Positions 45,207 to 54,083 of a stretch of 64,000 nucleotides of DNA are shown here, one piece after another. A program made the translations under genes and the position numbers. Below the pieces are notes generated by a model. The model did not search any database and had not been told where the DNA came from. It worked only from the letters and a program-made list of their open reading frames with translations. Location: NCBI RefSeq assembly GCF_002056795.1, contig NZ_CP020104.1, positions 6,209,501 through 6,273,500 on the forward strand, in the 5' to 3' direction. Numbering within the stretch: the first letter of the stretch is position 1; every line of letters begins with the position of its first letter. This stretch comes from Spirosoma aerolatum (lineage in GTDB: Bacteria; Bacteroidota; Bacteroidia; Cytophagales; Spirosomataceae).

Positions 45207-48200
45207 CTAGAAACCAATGTTTAAACCAATCGTGACTGTTCGGTTGGCAGGATAGGTGCCCTGATCGACGCCCGGTTGATAAGCCGAATCGCCATTCAGG
45301 CTGGCTTCCGGGTTATACCAGGGGTATTTTGTGAAGGTGAACAGATTCTGGCCCGTGGCAAATACCCGTGCTGTCTGAAGTTTTATCCGTTTTAAGACGG
45401 CTGACGGGATCGTATAACCCAGCGTTACATTCCGAACCCGCAAGAATGAACCGCTGAATACAACTCTGTCGGTTAAATTATTCCCCATGGTCACCCCACC
45501 AGCACCTGCCATGTGAAATTGAGTATCCTGACTGGGATTTGCCGGGTCAAACATGTTCTTATAGAAAAGTTGCAGACTCCCATAGTCCACATTGCCCGCC
45601 GGGTGTCGAATATTTCCATTGATCAGATTATTTCCCTGCACACCCTGAACAAGCACACTCAGATCGAATCCCTGATACCGGAACGTATTGGTGAGCCCAT
45701 AGATAAAATTGGGAAAGCCTTTCCCGATAACGACCTTATCGGCTTCATCCACTTTACCATCGCCATTCTGGTCTTTGATGATCCAGTCGCCCACTTTGTT
45801 GCCCGATACCCACTGTGGATATTTGGTCAGATCATCCACGGTTTTAAAAATCCCCTGAACCTGATAGCCATACATGTAGCCCAGTGGGTCACCTACTTTT
45901 ATCTGAAAGACATTATTCCAGCCAAAAACAGAAGCCTGCGGAGGTAGTGATTGCGGACCACCCAAATCAAGCACATTGGTGCGGTTGGCCGAAATATTGG
46001 CATCGATTGTCCAGCCAACCGGACCTAGTTTCAGATTGGCTTTCCCGGAAATCTCAACACCCCGGTTCTGAAGTTTTCCCAGATTGGTTCGGAACGTACT
46101 GGCGTAGCCAACGATACCGGGTAGATCTTTCTGGAAAAGCATTCCTTTCGTTATTCGGTCGTATACATCAATTGACAGCGAAAATTTGTCGTTTAAAAAG
46201 CCAACCTCAAGGCCCAGATCTGTTTGCTGGTTACGTTCCCAGGTGAGGTCATAATTGGCGAAACCCGATTGGGCAGCCCCAAACGTTCGCTGACCACCAA
46301 AACTATAGTTGCGGCCAACAATCGAATTGACCCAGTTGAAACTACCGATATTTGCATTGCCAGTTTCCCCAAAACTCGCCCTGATCTTGAGTTCATTCAC
46401 CGTAGCCTTGACCGCCTGCATAAACGGTTCTTCCGACAATCGCCAGGCAGCCGAAAAGGAAGGGAAGGTAGCAAAGCGGTTATTTGGGCCAAAGCGCGAC
46501 GAAGCATCCCGGCGCAACGCTGCCGACAGAATATATTTACTTTTATAATCGTAAGTTACCCGGCCACCGTAAGACAAAAACGCATTCTGATCGTATTGCA
46601 ACTCTCCGATACGGTCAGGTGAAGCCAGCGGATTCGTCAGTAAGTCTGTTGTAAACGTGCCGGTTCGGCCGCTCGTAGCGGTAAACTTCGACTGGAATTT
46701 TTGTAATGAATATAAGGCCAGCACGGAGAAATGATGATCTCTTCCCAGGGCTTTACTGTAGGTAGCGGTATTTTCCCATAGCCAGTCGAGACCAAGCTGC
46801 TGGCTTTCGCGGGCAAAAATCTGCCCCAGAACCGGGTTCGTCGCATTGGCGCGTGGTGCCAGTTGGTTCGCCAGGGTGGACGGCACGTAGGCGTACTGAT
46901 CTTCCAGATTTAATGTCGATCCTAATGAGGACTTGATACGTAGGTCCTTGATGGGTTCGTATTCCAGAAAGCCACTCCCAAAGAGCCGGTAATTGCGCAC
47001 CCGGTTTTTGTTGAGCTCAACGATAGCTAGCGGACTAAACAAATTGTCGGCCACAAACGAAGAGCCATCATCATTCATAACGGCATCAAAGTTTTGACCA
47101 AAGTCTCCATTGGCGGTATAGAGTGGAACAATGGGCGGCATTAGCGTGGCCGACGTAACGGGATTGGGTAAGGATCGACCGCCCGAAAGTTCACTACTGG
47201 TGGCATTGTTGTAAGGCCCACCCGCTGGTTGCCGGTATTGCTGTGAATAGGACGGTGCTAATGACACCCCGATTCTAAGTTTGGAACTAAGGTCGGCATC
47301 CAGATTGAAGCGTAGGTTATAACGGTCGTAGGAGGTTCCCTTCATGGTTCCCTGCTGCGTAAAATAAGCCCCCGAGACAGCGTAGCGGACTTTCTCGGAA
47401 CCACCTGTTGCCGACAATTGATATTCAGAAATAGGAGCCTGCCTAAAAATAGCATCCTGCCAGTCGGTATCGGGCAGGCTTTTAGGGTTGGTGTCGAACA
47501 CCGATGGATATGCCTGATTGGTTACGCGGGCCACGTATTTGATGTACTCAATGTACTCATCCCGCTGAAGGACATCTACTTTTTTGGCAATCTGCTGCAT
47601 CCCCGTGTAAGCGGAGAATGAAAAAGCCGTTTTGCCTGCTTTCCCCCGTTTCGTTGTTACAATAACGACCCCATTGCCAGCGCGGGAGCCATAAATAGCT
47701 GCCGAAGCAGCATCCTTCAAAATCTCGATAGACTCAATATCCGATGGATTGATGAGGTTGAACTGGCTCGGCTCCTGCAAGGGATAGCCATCTACGACGT
47801 AGAGTGGGTTGCTGTTTGTGCCGAGTGAGCCGATACCCCGAATCCGAATGGTGGGAGCCTCGCCCGGAAAACCACCCCTACCCGATTGCACTTGTACCCC
47901 TGAAGACAAACCCGCCAAGGCTTCACCTGGCGTTCCTACCGGTTGATTCGCAATGGATTTGCCCTCTACTTTGGTAATGGCCGTCGAAATTGTTTTTCGT
48001 GACTGAGAGCCATACCCAATGACCAGCACTTCGCTCAACGACTTTGTGTCGGGTTTCAGACTCACGTTGAGGGTAGTCCGATTGCCAACCGTCACTTCCT
48101 GGGGCACGTATCCCACAAAACTAAACACTAATACAGCGGCTGCATCAGGAATAGCAATCGAATAAGTACCATCGCCGTCCGTAGTAGTACCCTTCTGAGA

Positions 48201-48761
48201 GTTTTTCAGCACCACGCTTACGCCTGGTAGTATGTCGCCTTTATCGCCATCTGTAACCCGGCCACGAACGGCAATGTCCTGCGGTGTATTGGTCACGGGT
48301 ACTTCCGTCCGAGTTCTACTATCCTCTATTATTTTTTCAATGGGTTGAGGGTTGATTGAACCAGGGGTTTCTGGAAATCGTGCGTCGGAGATCCCCCCCT
48401 TCTGGCTCTTTCCGAGAATTAAATAGGTTCCATCTTTTAGCTTTTTGTATTTAAGGCCACTTGAGCGCAACACGTTCGACAGGTTTTTTTCGAGCGACTG
48501 CTGGAATTTCACCTCATCGGCGGATACCGAAAGCAGCTCAATGGACTGATCACCGTAGATGATATCAACCTTGTAATGTTCCTTCAGTGCTTTTAAGGCA
48601 TCTTTCAGCCGAACCAGTTGCGAGCCCGTGGTTACTTTGTCGGTACTCGGCCGCTGTTTGGCGAAGGCAAAGGAAGGTTGCGCGAAGCCAATACAGGTCC
48701 CCGACGAGCATAGCAAAAGCACAGCAAACACTCGCCAACTTGAGTAAAGTTGTTTTTTCAT
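45207..48761 (-). CDS. SusC-family TonB-dependent receptor with STN signalling domain
   Basis: 1184 aa. Signal peptide (MKKQLYSSWRVFAVLLLCSS), STN domain (about 50-115, LKDALKALKEHYKVDIIYGD to YLILGK), carboxypeptidase-like domain (about 160-240, RGRVTDGDKGDILPGVSV), TonB box (SLSEVLVIGYGSQ), plug (EILKDAASAAIYGSRAGNGV) and barrel to a C-terminal Phe (TIGLNIGF). It starts only 24 bp after the fecR stop (48786), so sigma-fecR-susC-susD is contiguous. This is the normal arrangement that the first locus has lost. Confidence 0.95.
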   Translation of the reverse strand: MKKQLYSSWRVFAVLLLCSSGTCIGFAQPSFAFAKQRPSTDKVTTGSQLVRLKDALKALKEHYKVDIIYGDQSIELLSVSADEVKFQQSLEKNLSNVLRSSGLKYKKLKDGTYLILGKSQKGGISDARFPETPGSINPQPIEKIIEDSRTRTEVPVTNTPQDIAVRGRVTDGDKGDILPGVSVVLKNSQKGTTTDGDGTYSIAIPDAAAVLVFSFVGYVPQEVTVGNRTTLNVSLKPDTKSLSEVLVIGYGSQSRKTISTAITKVEGKSIANQPVGTPGEALAGLSSGVQVQSGRGGFPGEAPTIRIRGIGSLGTNSNPLYVVDGYPLQEPSQFNLINPSDIESIEILKDAASAAIYGSRAGNGVVIVTTKRGKAGKTAFSFSAYTGMQQIAKKVDVLQRDEYIEYIKYVARVTNQAYPSVFDTNPKSLPDTDWQDAIFRQAPISEYQLSATGGSEKVRYAVSGAYFTQQGTMKGTSYDRYNLRFNLDADLSSKLRIGVSLAPSYSQQYRQPAGGPYNNATSSELSGGRSLPNPVTSATLMPPIVPLYTANGDFGQNFDAVMNDDGSSFVADNLFSPLAIVELNKNRVRNYRLFGSGFLEYEPIKDLRIKSSLGSTLNLEDQYAYVPSTLANQLAPRANATNPVLGQIFARESQQLGLDWLWENTATYSKALGRDHHFSVLALYSLQKFQSKFTATSGRTGTFTTDLLTNPLASPDRIGELQYDQNAFLSYGGRVTYDYKSKYILSAALRRDASSRFGPNNRFATFPSFSAAWRLSEEPFMQAVKATVNELKIRASFGETGNANIGSFNWVNSIVGRNYSFGGQRTFGAAQSGFANYDLTWERNQQTDLGLEVGFLNDKFSLSIDVYDRITKGMLFQKDLPGIVGYASTFRTNLGKLQNRGVEISGKANLKLGPVGWTIDANISANRTNVLDLGGPQSLPPQASVFGWNNVFQIKVGDPLGYMYGYQVQGIFKTVDDLTKYPQWVSGNKVGDWIIKDQNGDGKVDEADKVVIGKGFPNFIYGLTNTFRYQGFDLSVLVQGVQGNNLINGNIRHPAGNVDYGSLQLFYKNMFDPANPSQDTQFHMAGAGGVTMGNNLTDRVVFSGSFLRVRNVTLGYTIPSAVLKRIKLQTARVFATGQNLFTFTKYPWYNPEASLNGDSAYQPGVDQGTYPANRTVTIGLNIGF

Positions 48762-48785
48762 AAAAAAGAAGATTGAAATGAATGA

Positions 48786-49805
48786 CTATGGTTTACCTTG
48801 ACTAATCATCATGTGATTATCCTGACGGGTACTTTGCAGGCCTAAAACTCCGTCAACTACCTCTACTAACTGGTCGGCATTATCGGCCGTAAACGAGCCG
48901 GACAGCGTTAGCGACAATAAGGATTTATCAGCCACCTGCGCCGTTATACCATAATTTTCTGCCAGCAGGTAAATAATTTCCTGTAGGGTGGTTCCGTCGA
49001 AAACGTAGCGATGCCCCCGCCAGGCCGAATGCATTTCGGGTTGGGAAGTTGTTGTAAGCTGGGCGTGATTCTGACTATCGAGCGTTATTAAATCACCCGG
49101 CTTCATAATCATTTTCTGGACGACAGGACCCACTTGTACATTCAATTGAACTTTGCCTTTGCTTAACACGATTTTTGCCTTGCGCTCACGGGCAAACACG
49201 GAGAATTCTGTCCCGAGTACAACTACGTCAAACTTCCGGTCGGTCTGAACGACAAAAGGTTGATGGGTAGCCGTATGTTTTACGGAAAATGAAGCTTCTC
49301 CTAACAGAAAGACATGTCTAGTGTTCTTGGCAAAACCCCAGCGTGGCAACCGAAGTGATGAATTTGCATTCAAGGTAACCTGACTGCCATCGGGTAGCGT
49401 AACTGATTTAGTTTCTCCAAAGTCAGTGCTATAGGTTTGATAATACCAGGCATCTTTTTTCAAGTAGCCAACCGTTAGCAGGACTAGAAGGACTGAAGCA
49501 GCTATGGACAATCGAAACCAGTTGGAATCGCCCCTGACCAGATGAACGGTTTTGGGGGTAACTAAGGCAGGCTGTACAACTTCACTGGAATCAATCTTTT
49601 CAGCAAATCGATGATAGTTAGCAATGGCCCCCTCTACATTGGCATTGTATTCGGGATGAGCCAGTTCATATTCCTCCAGCCATTTATAAAAAAGTTCTTC
49701 GTTTTCTTCAGCAAGCACCCATTCGTCAATCAGTTGTTTTTGTAAGGCAGAGGCATTACCAGACAAATAATCAACGATGAGTTCTTTTGTTATGGTTGAC
49801 TTCAT
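48786..49805 (-). CDS. FecR-family anti-sigma factor / sensor
   Basis: 339 aa. The cytoplasmic N-terminal part is followed by one membrane segment at about 100-120 (WFRLSIAASVLLVLLTVGYL). The FecR domain (LPDGSQVTLNANSSLRLP, VFLLGEASFSVKHTATH, DVVVLGTEFSVFARERKAKI) and DUF4974-type C-terminus (LQEIIYLLAENYGITAQVAD) complete it. It should sequester the ECF sigma from 49874-50542 and receive the signal from the STN domain of the SusC encoded 24 bp downstream. Confidence 0.94.
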   Translation of the reverse strand: MKSTITKELIVDYLSGNASALQKQLIDEWVLAEENEELFYKWLEEYELAHPEYNANVEGAIANYHRFAEKIDSSEVVQPALVTPKTVHLVRGDSNWFRLSIAASVLLVLLTVGYLKKDAWYYQTYSTDFGETKSVTLPDGSQVTLNANSSLRLPRWGFAKNTRHVFLLGEASFSVKHTATHQPFVVQTDRKFDVVVLGTEFSVFARERKAKIVLSKGKVQLNVQVGPVVQKMIMKPGDLITLDSQNHAQLTTTSQPEMHSAWRGHRYVFDGTTLQEIIYLLAENYGITAQVADKSLLSLTLSGSFTADNADQLVEVVDGVLGLQSTRQDNHMMISQGKP

Positions 49806-49873
49806 GGCGTTAACCGAATTGATACCTTCCTCTTTAAGGATAGATTACGGAATGGAAAAATAGGTATGGATAG

Positions 49874-50542
49874 TTAGTCGATTAGCATACAGACAAATAC
49901 CAGAAGCCACTTTGCCTTCAGTACGGATCGGATAGCTTTGTTGGCTCGGTACAGTTGAACTTCAACTGTTTTTACGGATAATGTCAACTCTTCAGCAATT
50001 TCCTGATACCGTTTCCCCTCGAAGCGATTCATTAAATAAATTCGGCGTCGATCAACCGGCAACGAATTTATTGCCTGCTGTACATCCTGATACAGTTCAT
50101 CAAACTGGCTCATAGCATCAGGCTGCTGGCTTTCGGCCATAGCAACATCATGCCACACCCCGAGTGGCTCCTGCCGACTTAATTCCCATTTGAGGAAATT
50201 ATAAGCTCTATTTCGAACGGCGCGAAAGAGATAAAAACGATACGAGGTGGTGATTTCCGTAAAAACCCGGTCCTTATAAACTGTGTAAAATACATCCGAA
50301 ACAAGGTCTTCGGCTATGGCTCGTCCCCCAACGAACTTAATGGCGTGACTACAGAGTGGCTGAAAATACCGGCGGTATAATAATTCAACTCCTTTTCGAT
50401 AATCGGCCTCCAGTGCTTTTTTAATAAATAGCTCATCATTCAGTATTGGTGTTGGCAGCTCACCTTTCTCTTTTTCGCCGACTCGTTCGATCATGCGTTT
50501 GTGAGACGCATCACCGCCAGATTGACTGTTCAACTGAATCAT
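49874..50542 (-). CDS. ECF-type RNA polymerase sigma factor
   Basis: About 222 aa from ATG 50542 (MIQLNSQSGGD); a longer reading needs a TTG, and an ATG at 50494 is also possible. Region 2 (GVELLYRRYFQPLCSHAIKF, AIAEDLVSDVFYTVYK) and region 4 (SLPVDRRRIYLMNRFEGKRY, EIAEELTLSVKTVEVQLYR) are clear. Like the first sigma it ends in a hydrophobic tail (LLVFVCMLID). It starts the sigma-fecR-susC-susD operon. Confidence 0.93.
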   Translation of the reverse strand: MIQLNSQSGGDASHKRMIERVGEKEKGELPTPILNDELFIKKALEADYRKGVELLYRRYFQPLCSHAIKFVGGRAIAEDLVSDVFYTVYKDRVFTEITTSYRFYLFRAVRNRAYNFLKWELSRQEPLGVWHDVAMAESQQPDAMSQFDELYQDVQQAINSLPVDRRRIYLMNRFEGKRYQEIAEELTLSVKTVEVQLYRANKAIRSVLKAKWLLVFVCMLID

Positions 50543-50639
50543 GTTCTTAGGAAGTAAGCCGTTGTGTCGTATACCTTGCAAGACAAGTAGAATTAAGATT
50601 TCACTTACAAGGACTTAAAAAAATTTCATTCGCTGTACC

Positions 50640-51310
50640 TGAAGACATTCTCTCCGGTTTTTGCTTGCTGACCGAGAATATGTTGGCCGTGATTGGTTTA
50701 ACGGGGGCGCCCGTGCACTTTCTGGCTGATAGTGCCTTAAGTTTATTATTCGCCTTTCCCAGCAAGACTATTAAGCCGAGATTAGTCAAGGCCAACGGAG
50801 CTATGGTAGCCTGTTGCGAAGAGCATTGAAGGGGCGTTTGGTTGATCAATCTGTTGTCATTGGCCAATGCCGTTACCAATTTGTTGCCCTTTATCATCAG
50901 GAAGGGGCTCAAAGTAGCGATCCGCTGGTGCTTTTATTAAGTAATAGAGCTTGGAGCAAACGTCAGCTTGCTGATCGCTACCGGATTCACTGGCAGACCG
51001 ACCGGGTGACCAGAGCCATGTTTATTTAAACACTTAAAATTCAATGGATTCAATCTAGAAGCGCTGGGCTTTCAGCCGTCCGCTAAAATCCGCTTATTAG
51101 TCGCCATTGTTGTGCCGGGCCGCCGGCGCGATACTATATATGATTTGTGTAGCCGAAGGCTCCCGCCAGTTCAGCCGTATTCGTCCTCAAAAGAAAGAAT
51201 TGGGCGTCTTTTTGGCCCGCGAGTCGATCTTTTGCAGGGGCTATTCAATTGGCTACGATTGAGCATTTCTTAGATTGGCTTATGGTTCAAATGAAACGAC
51301 CTCTGAAGGT
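50640..51310 (+). pseudogene. Degraded IS4-like DDE transposase, 3' part in at least three frames
   Basis: The frame from 50814 reads GQCRYQFVALYHQEGA, LVLLLSNRAWSKRQLADRYR and IHWQTD. A 4-nt insertion (ATTT near 51021-51027) then shifts to FKHLKFNGFNLEALGFQ and KIRLLVAIVV. A third frame gives YMICVAEGSRQFSRIRP, and the last (51249 on) ATIEHFLDWLMVQMKRP. These pieces are in the order of an IS4-family C-terminal half, with the catalytic Glu region (WQTE-FKHLK) lost. The upstream stretch 50640-50810 is less certain. It is dead sequence, next to the RNA-repair operon. Confidence 0.65.
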
Positions 51311-51337
51311 AACTATCAGGCTATTTTCCTTCAATTC

Positions 51338-51410
51338 AAAACAGGCTAAAATTCTCAACAAAATACATTTCAGCTTTTCAAGGAGAATTTTAGCCTGTTT
51401 TTTATTTTTT
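51338..51410 (+). terminator. Strong intrinsic terminator hairpin
   Basis: A perfect 19-bp stem (AAAACAGGCTAAAATTCTC at 51338-51356 with its complement at 51383-51401) has a 26-nt loop and is followed by a T-rich tract (TTTATTTTTTT). It terminates plus-strand transcription after the transposase remnant and insulates the RNA ligase operon that starts 140 bp later. It could be the original end of the inserted element. Confidence 0.7.
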
Positions 51411-51464
51411 TACTTTTGTGCCGCGCAATTCTGAAACCGCGCACCAATGCACCGGCAAAGCCAT

Positions 51465-51532
51465 GTAATACGAATCGACACCGCACCTTGCTAAAAAGCC
51501 TTCACTCCGAAGGCCGTGTGTTATTGTATTAC
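51465..51532 (+). promoter_or_regulatory. Possible structured leader upstream of the RNA ligase gene
   Basis: GTAATAC-G-AAT at 51465-51475 can pair with ATTGTATTAC at 51523-51532. Within it a hairpin GCCTTC-ACTCC-GAAGGC (51498-51514) and ACAC/GTGT pairs can form, giving a compact branched fold that ends 16 bp before the ATG. I see no match to a known riboswitch, and the pairing was done by eye. It may be incidental or the remains of the mobile element. Confidence 0.3.
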
Positions 51533-51548
51533 CTAAATTATTTGAAAC

Positions 51549-52247
51549 ATGGCTTTATCAACCAAGTACGGGCGAACGTACCATTATCCCTTTTCGCCCG
51601 GCACTACCAGCGACGACCGTATCAACTACGATTACGCATCGGATCTGGCTCAAATTCAAACGCTTATTCATACTGAAAAACTGGACGGCGAAAACAACTG
51701 CCTGAGTCGCTACGGCGTTTTTGCCCGCTCTCATGCAGCCCCCACTACATCGCCCTGGACCAGCGCCATCCGCCAACGGTGGGAATTGATTCGATATGAC
51801 CTGGGCAATCTGGAAATCTTTGGGGAGAACCTGTTTGCGATCCACTCCATCCGGTACGAACGGCTGGAAGATCATTTCTTCGTCTTTGCCGTACGAGAGT
51901 ATGATGTCTGGTTATCGTGGGAAGAAACGCAATTTTACGCCCATTTGCTCGACTTTCCGACTGTACCCGTATTAGGTAGAATCAGCGCTCCGTTACAGGC
52001 CAACGATATCGAAGCAGGTGTACGTTCGCTGGCCAGTCTGGGGGGTCGGTTTGGCTCCGTCGATGCCCAGACGGGCGAATTATGCACAATGGAGGGTATT
52101 GTTTCGCGGGATTCAGAGTCGTATGCCATAACAGCGTTTCCGCATCGGGTATTCAAATATGTTCGTAAAGGGCACGTTCAGACAAATGAACACTGGACAC
52201 GTAGCTGGAAACGCGCGCCTTTAGCGTGGGAAAGGAGGAACGTATGA
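51549..52247 (+). CDS. RNA ligase (nucleotidyltransferase, Rnl2-like)
   Basis: 232 aa. Covalent nucleotidyltransferase motifs are all in order: motif I EKLDGEN with nucleophile Lys44, motif III IFGENLFA (91-97), motif IV MEGIVSRD (181-188), and motif V FKYVRKG (202-208, Lys203 and Lys207). Such ligases seal 3'-OH/5'-PO4 RNA ends with ATP. The short length resembles minimal RNA ligases of bacterial repair cassettes rather than DNA ligases. The stop codon overlaps the start of the HD-Pnk gene by 4 nt (ATGA). The two genes together heal and seal broken RNA. Confidence 0.9.
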   Translation: MALSTKYGRTYHYPFSPGTTSDDRINYDYASDLAQIQTLIHTEKLDGENNCLSRYGVFARSHAAPTTSPWTSAIRQRWELIRYDLGNLEIFGENLFAIHSIRYERLEDHFFVFAVREYDVWLSWEETQFYAHLLDFPTVPVLGRISAPLQANDIEAGVRSLASLGGRFGSVDAQTGELCTMEGIVSRDSESYAITAFPHRVFKYVRKGHVQTNEHWTRSWKRAPLAWERRNV

Positions 52248-53353
52248 ACTGGCAATTAACTGACCGGAAAAGCTGGCCCGATTTGCTGCGCCAGTTCGAT
52301 TTTGTCCGCGATATGGTAGGCGTTCCGCAAGACCCGGCCCATCATGCCGAAGGTGATGTAGCCGTGCATACCCGCATGGTGCTGGAGGCCCTTGAATTGT
52401 TACCGGCTTATCGGGCACTTCCCGCCAACGAACAGGCGATCCTTTGGGCAGCCGCGCTACTGCATGATGTTGAAAAGCGCTCGACAACCATGCAGGAAGG
52501 TGATGGACGAATTACCTCCAAAGGCCATGCCCGAAAAGGCGAACGAACCGCTCGACTACTCCTATATGACGCGTATCCGACGCCTTTCATTCAGCGTGAA
52601 GCCGTCGCCAGGCTTGTCCGTTATCATGGTTTGCCGCTCTGGATATTTGAGAAAGAAAGCCCACGTCAAGCGCTTTTGCAGGCCAGTCTGGAAGTCAATA
52701 CGGCCTGGCTGGCGCTGTTGGCCCGCGCCGATGTGCTGGGGCGAGTCTGCGCCGATCAGGACGAGTTGTTGTACCGGATTGATCTGTTTGAGGAGTTCTG
52801 CCGCGAGCAGGATTGCTGGGGTAAATCGTATCCGTTTGCGTCAAATCTGACCCGGTTCCAGTATTTCCGACGCGACGATTTGGCTCCCGATTTCCCACTT
52901 TACGACGATACCAAAACAACGGTTGTACTATTGAGTGGCTTACCGGGCGTGGGGAAGGACCATTACCTGCTGTCGCACTATCGGGATTGGCCAGTGGTCA
53001 GTCTGGATGGTATTCGACGGCAGTTCGGCATCGACCCGTTAGATCGGAAGGGAACAGGCCGGGTTGTCCAAATGGCAAAAGAACAGGCGCGGGCTTATTT
53101 GCGAAGCCAGGAGTCGTTTGTCTGGAATGCTACCAACATAACCCGGAACTTACGGTCACAGTTGATTGATTTATTCGTGACCTACGGTGCCTGGGTTAAA
53201 CTAGTCTATCTGGAAGTACCCAACGCCCGCCGGGTCGAACAGAACGCGAACCGTAAACATCCCGTACCCGAACCAGCCGTTAGCCGTATGCTGGAGAAGC
53301 TAGAGATTCCGGCTGTCTGGGAAGCTCATGAGGTTCTATATGAAGTAAGCTAA
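52244..53353 (+). CDS. HD-Pnk: HD phosphohydrolase fused to polynucleotide 5'-kinase
   Basis: 369 aa from ATG 52244, which follows a purine-rich AGGAGG 6 bp away. The N-terminal HD domain (His42 in VHTRMVLEAL, His74-Asp75 in ALLHDVEKR, His95, His128, Asp163 in LARADVLG) is joined to a C-terminal P-loop kinase (GLPGVGKD 232-239, SLDGIRR, NATNITRN). The layout equals Runella slithyformis HD-Pnk, where the HD part removes 2',3' phosphates and the kinase phosphorylates 5'-OH ends. It therefore prepares RNA ends for the ligase encoded just upstream. All key residues appear present. Confidence 0.9.
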   Translation: MNWQLTDRKSWPDLLRQFDFVRDMVGVPQDPAHHAEGDVAVHTRMVLEALELLPAYRALPANEQAILWAAALLHDVEKRSTTMQEGDGRITSKGHARKGERTARLLLYDAYPTPFIQREAVARLVRYHGLPLWIFEKESPRQALLQASLEVNTAWLALLARADVLGRVCADQDELLYRIDLFEEFCREQDCWGKSYPFASNLTRFQYFRRDDLAPDFPLYDDTKTTVVLLSGLPGVGKDHYLLSHYRDWPVVSLDGIRRQFGIDPLDRKGTGRVVQMAKEQARAYLRSQESFVWNATNITRNLRSQLIDLFVTYGAWVKLVYLEVPNARRVEQNANRKHPVPEPAVSRMLEKLEIPAVWEAHEVLYEVS

Positions 53354-53355
53354 TG

Positions 53356-53497
53356 CTCGTCCGCGATTGCATCCTGGCTGACTGAGGTTCGCGTCTGTGA
53401 CGCTAAAGACAAAAATCATGACGAACAACTCATGATGAAATTGTTTTGCCCGTCGCAGATGCGAGTCTCGGCCATCCACTATATAACCGCGAACGAG
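53356..53497. repeat. Long imperfect inverted repeat after the RNA-repair operon
   Basis: Two 47-nt arms (53356-53402 and 53451-53497) of equal length pair with about 13 mismatches, of which about 10 are transitions, around a 48-nt loop. Best-matching parts are CTCGT-CGCG at the outer end and GTCTG-GACG at the inner end. It fills the gap between the HD-Pnk stop and the convergent gene at 53514. It may be a decayed repeat element or act as a bidirectional terminator. Confidence 0.55.
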
Positions 53498-53513
53498 CTG
53501 AAGCAAGGAAAAA

Positions 53514-54083
53514 CTACCCTTGCTGTAATTTTCGCTGCAACGTTTCCAGTTCCAGCTTTCTGGACTGATAAAAGCGATGCTCCCAGCCGCTGGCAAAATT
53601 GACCAGTATGAAGAAAAGGACCAGGGCGAATGCGAACCATAGCGGCTTCCCTCCTTCCAGCAAACCAGCTATGACCAGTAAAGCAATGGGCAAATTATTC
53701 CAGCGCATGAGTTGGGAGAGTCGTACCTGATAGGTTGTCATGGCGATGGCATGATCCAGTTCGCCAACTAGCGAACGATCAAACCGATTCTCTCGCTGTA
53801 ATCTGCGGATTCGGCTCACCAAAACGGCTAGTGCAGTAATCAGCATCCAGCCTGCCAGCAGATACATAAACACAGTACTGCCCACCTTTGACACCGTCAG
53901 ACCAAGTAACAAACCGCCTGCTCCGGCATTAACGCCAATCAGGAGCCATTCGCTGGCATTGGTAATATGGCTGGCCTTCGCCTTTTTCGTATGAATGCGA
54001 TTGTGCAGCGCATCTTCGTTAATCATGTACATAGGGCGTTGATTTTGAGAGTCCCAGATTTTTTGCAGTTCGTCAAATTCCAT
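53514..54083 (-). CDS. Hypothetical membrane protein paired with an ECF sigma factor (putative anti-sigma)
   Basis: 189 aa. An N-terminal soluble part (MEFDELQKIWDSQNQRPMYM) precedes four hydrophobic segments (about 47-63, 70-88, 130-140 and 148-163), with a charged linker (RIRRLQRENRFDRSLVGELD). I do not recognise a named family. It overlaps the sigma gene at 54073 by 11 nt, an arrangement typical of anti-sigma partners in Bacteroidota. Function is inferred from that context only. Confidence 0.75.
   Translation of the reverse strand: MEFDELQKIWDSQNQRPMYMINEDALHNRIHTKKAKASHITNASEWLLIGVNAGAGGLLLGLTVSKVGSTVFMYLLAGWMLITALAVLVSRIRRLQRENRFDRSLVGELDHAIAMTTYQVRLSQLMRWNNLPIALLVIAGLLEGGKPLWFAFALVLFFILVNFASGWEHRFYQSRKLELETLQRKLQQG

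Noticed and set aside
51465..51540. Leader of the RNA ligase operon considered as a tRNA-like gene
   Set aside because: Length fits loosely but there is no T-loop TTCGAAT-type sequence, no acceptor stem of 7 bp with proper D and anticodon arms.
53369..53500. Possible CRISPR-like or tandem repeat structure after HD-Pnk
   Set aside because: Only one pair of inverted, not direct, repeats; no spacers.
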